Source: Baylisascaris procyonis (taxonomy: Eukaryota; Nematoda; Chromadorea; Rhabditida; Ascarididae). Taken from it: 64,000 bases of DNA. Positions 58,163-64,000 of this stretch are shown in pieces. The stretch covers positions 1-64,000 of the forward strand of contig JAZARR010000273.1 of assembly GCA_037389465.1 (NCBI GenBank), in the 5' to 3' direction. The stretch's first letter is position 1. Each line of letters starts with the position of its first letter. The translations under genes and the position numbers were made by a program. The notes beneath the pieces are model-generated. The model saw only the letters and a list, made by a program, of their open reading frames with translations, was not told the DNA's origin and ran no database searches.

Positions 58163-61100
58163 AAGGCATGTAAAACTTCTCTCCTGCTCTGGATTGCTGG
58201 TCAGGTCTTTAACCCCGCCTCGCCACGCATTAGCCGCAGAGCTCACTTCTTCCTCGACCAAGGAAGCCAACTCTCCTTCATCACCGAGGAATTTGCCAAT
58301 CGCCTCCGACTCAAGAAAACGGGAGAAGGACAAATCTTGATCAAGGGAGTCGGAAGTTCGGCAGGACTCGCTCACCAAAGCTACAAGGTTCAGTTCGGCA
58401 TTGTCTTCGCAGATGGAAGGCGACAAGTATTCACAGCCAATACGCTGCCCAAAGTTACAGATGAGTTCCTTCACGCTCAAATCTCTCTGAACGACTATTC
58501 CGACGTCTGGCAACAAACTCAGGACACGTGGCCGCTACCCCTTTTTTCAAGCGCCCCGGACATTTTGATCGGCTCGGATATCATCACTCAAATCAACCCC
58601 AGAATCGTCAAGACGCTCCCGTCGGGCTTCTCGCTATACGAGTCTGAGCTAGGACCATTAGTAGGAGGATTCGGAAGAATAGACCCGAATATCGCCTACG
58701 CTCAGGACAGACAAACCGCTACAGTTATTGTGGGCACCGTTCAAGTGGATATAGCGGACATGTGGAAACTCGATTCAATCGGCATTAACATGGAAGACGA
58801 ACTCACCGAGGATGACGCTCGAGCTCAGTCAGCGCTAGATGAGACCATAGAAAGGCTACCGGATGGTCGCTATAGTGCTGGATGGCCGTGGAAGAGCTCA
58901 GCCCCTCGACTTGCCCGCAACCTTGGCCTATGCGTCGGGCGACTGCAAACGCTTCTTCGCTCGCTACAGAATACTCCAGAAAAACTGAAGAAATACCACG
59001 AAACGATCAAACAGCAGCTTGCAACGGGCATAATCGAATACGCTCCGGATGATCCCTCAGGCCCCCTTGTGCACTACATACCTCATCAGTGCGTATGGAA
59101 TGAGGAAAAGCAGAAGCTTCGCATTGTCTATGACGCAAGCGCCAGCGCACCCAAAGGCAGTTCCTTGAACGACAACCTCTTTCGAGGGCCAGTGTTTTTA
59201 CCTGACCTCGTCGGCGTTCTGCTCCGATTCCGCCAACCTTCGATCGCCATCACAGGAGATCTGGAGAAGGCCTTTCTTCAAGTGCAACTACGGGAAAGCG
59301 ACAGGGATGTTGCAAGGTTCTTGTGGATCGCGGATCCATCCAAACCAATCAGCCAGGAGAACCCCATAATCGCGTATCGGTTCAAACGAGTCTTCTTCGG
59401 AGCTGTCAGCTCCCCGTTTTTACTCGCAAGCGTCATACGGTACCACTTGGCGCGATCGGCTTCCCCACGGGCTTTAGAAATTGCCCGCAACATCTATGTC
59501 GACAGCGTCTTACTAGGCGCAGCAAACGCTTCACAAGCAATCGACGCCTACATGCAGGCAAAAGCGTTGTTTGCAGAAGCTAAAATGAACCTTTGCGATT
59601 TTTCCACGAATGATCCTGCACTCCGCGCGAACATACCAGAAGAGGACCGTCATTCGAGCCCGTGTGTCAAGGTTCTTGGCGTACTTTGGAATACCGAGCA
59701 CGACACACTACAGATGCAAACGCATACCCCTGCTCTGAGCAACATCAGCCGTCGAACGGTGCTGCGCTTCATTGCTAAACATTTCGATCCCTTCGGATTC
59801 ATAGCTCCAGCTGTTCTTCCTTTCAAGATATTTCTCCAAGACTTGACGAAGGAGGAGAAAGGTTGCGATCGAAGTGTCAATTCCGAACTCGAAAGTCGCT
59901 GGACGATACTGCAAAAGAACTTTGAATCCGTAACAATAACCGTTCCGCGAGTACTACCTCAAGGCGACGAGTTTCAGTTACATGTGTTTACTGACGCCTC
60001 CAGTCGTGCTTACGCAGCAGCGGTATACATTCGGCGACACACACCAGAGGCATCCCCGGCATTTTTAGTAATCGCCAAGTGCCGTGTCGGTCCAATACAA
60101 CAGCTTACGATTCCCAGACTGGAACTGCTCGGAGTACTAATCGGGACACGCCTCATCAACTTTGTATCGAGACAACTGCGTCTCCGGGCTCCACAAAAAT
60201 ATCTGTGGTCCGACAGCAAGTGTGCGCTCGCTTGGCTTACAAGCGGAAAAGAAGAAAAACTGCCTCGGTTCGTACAAAACCGCCTCAACGAAATACGACT
60301 TTCGAAGGACATAAGCTATGCTTATGTCAGGAGTTGCGATAACCCCGCTGACATTGCCACCCGAGGATGCTCTGCAGCAGAACTGACACGAAACCGCCAA
60401 TGGTGGTCTGGACCTTCCTGGCTGTCAGAAAGCAAACTTCACTGGCCGTCCTTAACAGAGCCACCTATTCTCCCACTGGAGGCACTAGATGATGTAAACG
60501 CCACCCTTGCTGCAGCTAATCATCAACGGACAAACGCAGTGCCAGCTTCCTCACCTATACCTCCGTTCAGCATCCTCAATGCCGACAGGTTCAGTAACTG
60601 GGAGCGGATGATCCGTACAACAGCCTGGATGATACGATTCATTCGTATAACTCGAAAAAACTCCTGCCACTGGCTCCCTATATACCCTACCAAAGGGCCA
60701 CTAACTAGCCGTGATTTGCAGGCAGCCGAAATTTGTCTTCTTCGTCAAGCCCAAGCGAAGACCATATCGCAGGATGACATCGACAAGTGGGAACTCCACA
60801 AGGACGAGCATGAAGTTTGGAGATGCGGCGGCCGACTTATGGAAACTGCACTTCCTTATACCAGCAAAGCACCCGCACTCCTTCCACGGAACGAACATAT
60901 CACCGACCTCCTCATTCTTCGCGAACATCGACTGCTCCTGCACGGAGGAGTCTCCAGTACCTTGGCTCGACTAAGAACACGCTACTGGATACCACAAGGA
61001 CGACAAGCGGTCAAGAAAGCGCTACAAAGCCACTGCTTCTCGTGTCGCAGGTGGAAAGCGAAACCCTTCGCACTTCCAAAAATGCCCGCCTTACCGACGA

Positions 61101-64000
61101 CCAGAGTACAAAGAGCTCCGGCGTTCGCATCCACCGCAGTCGACTATTTCGGTCCTATCGTGGTCAAGGAAGCGGACGGTAATCACAAAAAGTGGATAGC
61201 TCTCTTCACCTGTCTCGCAACGAGAGCGATTCATCTGGAGCTCACCGACGACTTGTCTGCTAACGGGTTTGTGCACTGCCTTCGACGATTCATCGCAAGA
61301 AGGGGCGTGCCGCAGCAGCTACTCTCAGACAACGGTACCAATTTCCGCCTCACAGCAAAGGCTCTGAAGCTAATCCCGGAGGCACAAAGTCTAGATTGGA
61401 CCTTTGTAACAGCGCTAGCTCCCTGGAAAGGTGGAGTCTATGAACGCATGGTGGGAATTGTGAAGCAAGCCTTGAAAAGCGCTATCGGACGACGCCTCGT
61501 CACAGAAAAGGAGCTACGCACACTCACTGCGGAAGCAGAAGCAGTCGTAAATCAACGACCGCTGGCATACGTTGCTCCGGATTCTCTTCAGGTACTCCGA
61601 CCGATCGACTTCATCCAGCCGTGTGCAAAACTTTCACTCAATATAGAAACCGGCGATAGCAGCGACCCCGACTATCAACCGACAGGCCCGTCTACGCGCG
61701 AAGCATTAGTCGAGCTTTGGGGGAATACCCAAAAATCGCTCGATCGCTTTTGGGCAATCTGGCACAAAGAATATTTACAGCTCCTGCGCGAACGACACCA
61801 ATGGCACACTCACCAGGGACCGCACTCCCAAACTCGGCGCCCCCCAAGCATTGGCGAAGTCGTTTTGTTCCAGAGATCCCCTTCATCCCCGCGAGGATGT
61901 TGGCAATTGGCAAGAATCATCGAGGCGAAACCAAGCAAGGATCAGCACATCCGCACCATCAAAATTCGCACTGGTAACGGTCAGACGTTGCAACGACCAG
62001 TATCCCTTCTTTTCCCCTTGGAGGTCAGCGAGGAGTGTAGGTCGCAGAGGGAAAACGATAATTCGACCGACACACAGCAAACGACCGAAAGTGATAGTCA
62101 GCCGACCTCGAAGACCCAAACCAGGTACTTCGCGCGCAGCAAAGGAGTAGCGACCGCAGCAAACGCATCCATTCACAAAAAAGCTGCCGTTCGGACTCCC
62201 ACTTCAGGAGGTCGCCAGACCCCATTCTACCTACTCGCGATCATTGCAGCGATGATGATCAGCCAGGGCTCTCCAACACCCTTGCAAGTACAAGTCTGCC
62301 CTTACCAACATACTGGGATCCTTCTTCGAGTTCCGCCGCAAGTTGATTGCAGGAAGAGAACCCTAGACAAATGGACGACGAAGAAGATTCCACTTCATCG
62401 AAAATCACTAATTGCTATCAACGCGGTGTACTGCTCTAAGTCGACTAGAACAGTTTGCACTTGGGCCTTCCTACGTTGGAGTTTGCAAGTAATAAACGAT
62501 ACCTATAGCATCGAAAACGTCCCGCTCGCAGATTGTCGCCAGTTGAGTGAGAAGAAGCAGTTACGTCAGTATCGACTGATGCGTACTGATATTCCAAATA
62601 AATGGTCAACGAAAAACGCACCCACCTACTCCTATGATTTACTCGGGACACGATGTCATTCGACGGTGAACTACGTCATGGAGGAAGGAAAAGCAGTCCT
62701 CTATAACGGCAACGGCTCTCTCACCGCCTTCACCCGAACAGCCGGCTGCGAACCGAAGACGAATCATTGTATTCGACCACACGAGACCATCTACTGGAAC
62801 TATACGGAATTCCAGCAACGCTGCCCCTACGAATATGAAGGAACACACACGGCGCAAATCTCCGAGAACGAAATCCTCATCCACGACATGCAAGCCGCCT
62901 TTATCCTGTCGAAACACGCGAAATCCGCAGATCGCTGCCAATTTAAAAACCCAGTGTTCACCGAGGACGGAGAATTCGTTATAACAACCGCCTCACAATC
63001 AAGCCCTTCTAGAACTCCCAACCAGACCAACCGAAGACCACTGCTGATCGAGAACGTTGGGGACATTACTGACCCAGAAAACAAACGCCTGCAATACCTA
63101 TTCGACATGGAGGCGAAGCACCAAGCACTGAAATGGTGCATTGCTAGGAACGAATTCGTACAGCTCATACGCTGGATCAGTTTCAGCGATCCCACAACGG
63201 CTGCGAGACTTCTTCTGGACCGTCAGGACGTATCGGCCAGATACGTTGACGATCTGCTGCTAGTGTCCAAGTGCTATGAGGTAAACGCGACACGGGTGGA
63301 GCGGAATCACCAGCGAGGAGGGACCTGCTACGAATGGCTACCCATCACAGTGGGGACAAAGGAAGTGTTCGTTGTGCCACATTCAAGAGACGTGGTAACC
63401 AAATCAAGGAAAATAAACTGCCCTTGGAAAGGACCTCTCGGCAACACCACGATATCGTCCAGCGGACTAGACCCACTAGCACTCCCGCCTGCACGCATCG
63501 TTTTCAACGCCTCACAAACCGGACAACTCTCATGGCGGCTGATTCAGCTCGCCCTCGAACGCCTAGATGACTCCGGCTTCGAAGATCCGGGACGCTTCTC
63601 GACACCGGCCAACAAGTCTTGGACGGACATTTCCGAGGATCTTATCGAGGAACTGGGACATGAGGCCGGCATAACCGCTGAGGAAGTCGTGGAAGCCCTA
63701 GAAACAGTAGCAAAGCATTGGAGAGTGGGAACGTTGGGAGTAACTGCGATAGCGACTGCGCTGATAATCGCTTTTCTATGGCCCCGGCTCCCCATATGCT
63801 GCAGAAAACATGGCGGCAGCAGAGACGTAACGATCAGATTGTCGCAAATAAGAAATGAGGGTCGGGAGATGCGTCGGGTTCCGCAAGTGCCCCGAGAGGG
63901 CATAAGAAGGCAGAAGACCGCCAAAGACTCGGGAGAGAAGCGGGTAGTGCTTAACCCTTCATCCCTTAGCGCTACATACACCCCGTTCCGTCTGTCCTAC
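58163..64000 (+). CDS. BEL/Pao pol with fused envelope-like region, open to window end
   Basis: One frame is open for more than 1,940 codons in phase with gag after its TAG; I checked the phase at 58.56, 59.49, 61.14, 62.22 and 63.73 kb. Order: retropepsin-like segment (FLDQGSQLSFI, with Gln where DSG/DTG is usual), RT (LRIVYDASA, GDLEKAFLQV, IYVDSVLL), RNase H (FTDASSRAYAA, LELLG, WSDSKCAL), integrase (zinc finger LLHGG...CFSCRRW; VDYFGPI, LSDNGTNF, YERMVG), DUF5641-like end (RFWAIWHKEY, GEVVLFQ, VSLLFPLEV), then an envelope-like part from about 62.2 kb: hydrophobic start (FYLLAIIAAMMIS), several N-glycosylation sequons, and a membrane anchor at about 63.73 kb (VTAIATALIIAFLW) with Cys-rich basic tail. 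No stop inside, so it may be a recent copy. Confidence 0.88.

Overview
The window looks like nuclear DNA of a nematode. A spliced cuticle-collagen gene with the nematode N-terminal cuticle domain and a furin-type site sits at 22.1-23.4 kb, host genes have short exons (80-280 bp), and the repeats are BEL/Pao elements with envelope-like tails plus RTE-type LINEs. The clade cannot be fixed by eye; an enoplean is possible but only a guess.

Host genes, all on the minus strand: (1) 0.7-3.5 kb, the 3' exons of a SprT/GCNA-type protease gene; (2) 13.9-15.8 kb, a small three-exon gene of unknown function; (3) 17.3-19.9 kb, exons of an unrecognised gene; (4) 22.1-23.4 kb, the two-exon cuticle collagen; (5) 30.2-56.05 kb, an ANKFY1 (Rabankyrin-5) orthologue of about 20 exons, with BTB and BACK-like exons at high coordinates, then ankyrin exons, then a FYVE finger ending at 30,204. 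It would act as a PI3P-binding Rab5 effector on early endosomes.

Mobile DNA fills much of the rest and is nested. A 5'-truncated minus-strand BEL/Pao copy (3.56-13.35 kb) ends 12 bp before the splice acceptor of the SprT exon. Its LTR is split by a 4.2-kb palindromic foldback element made of 178-bp tandem repeats, and its reverse transcriptase is split by a 0.3-kb internally deleted LINE derivative. A second foldback of the same family lies at 25.9-27.4 kb. A complete but pol-less BEL element (37.6-44.9 kb) lies in an ANKFY1 intron and itself carries a 4.3-kb RTE LINE. A third BEL element, on the plus strand, begins at about 56.08 kb, just upstream of the first recognised ANKFY1 exon, and runs off the window with gag and an open pol-env frame. 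A fragment of 28S rRNA lies antisense in another ANKFY1 intron (48.0-48.7 kb or more).

Several host exons that are otherwise well conserved carry single-base frame breaks (ANKFY1, collagen, the small gene). ANKFY1 also has an in-frame TGA and a 53-bp tandem duplication inside an exon. Either consensus base-calling is poor here or ANKFY1 is decaying; reads or transcripts would decide. No tRNA gene, CRISPR array or bacterial feature was seen.
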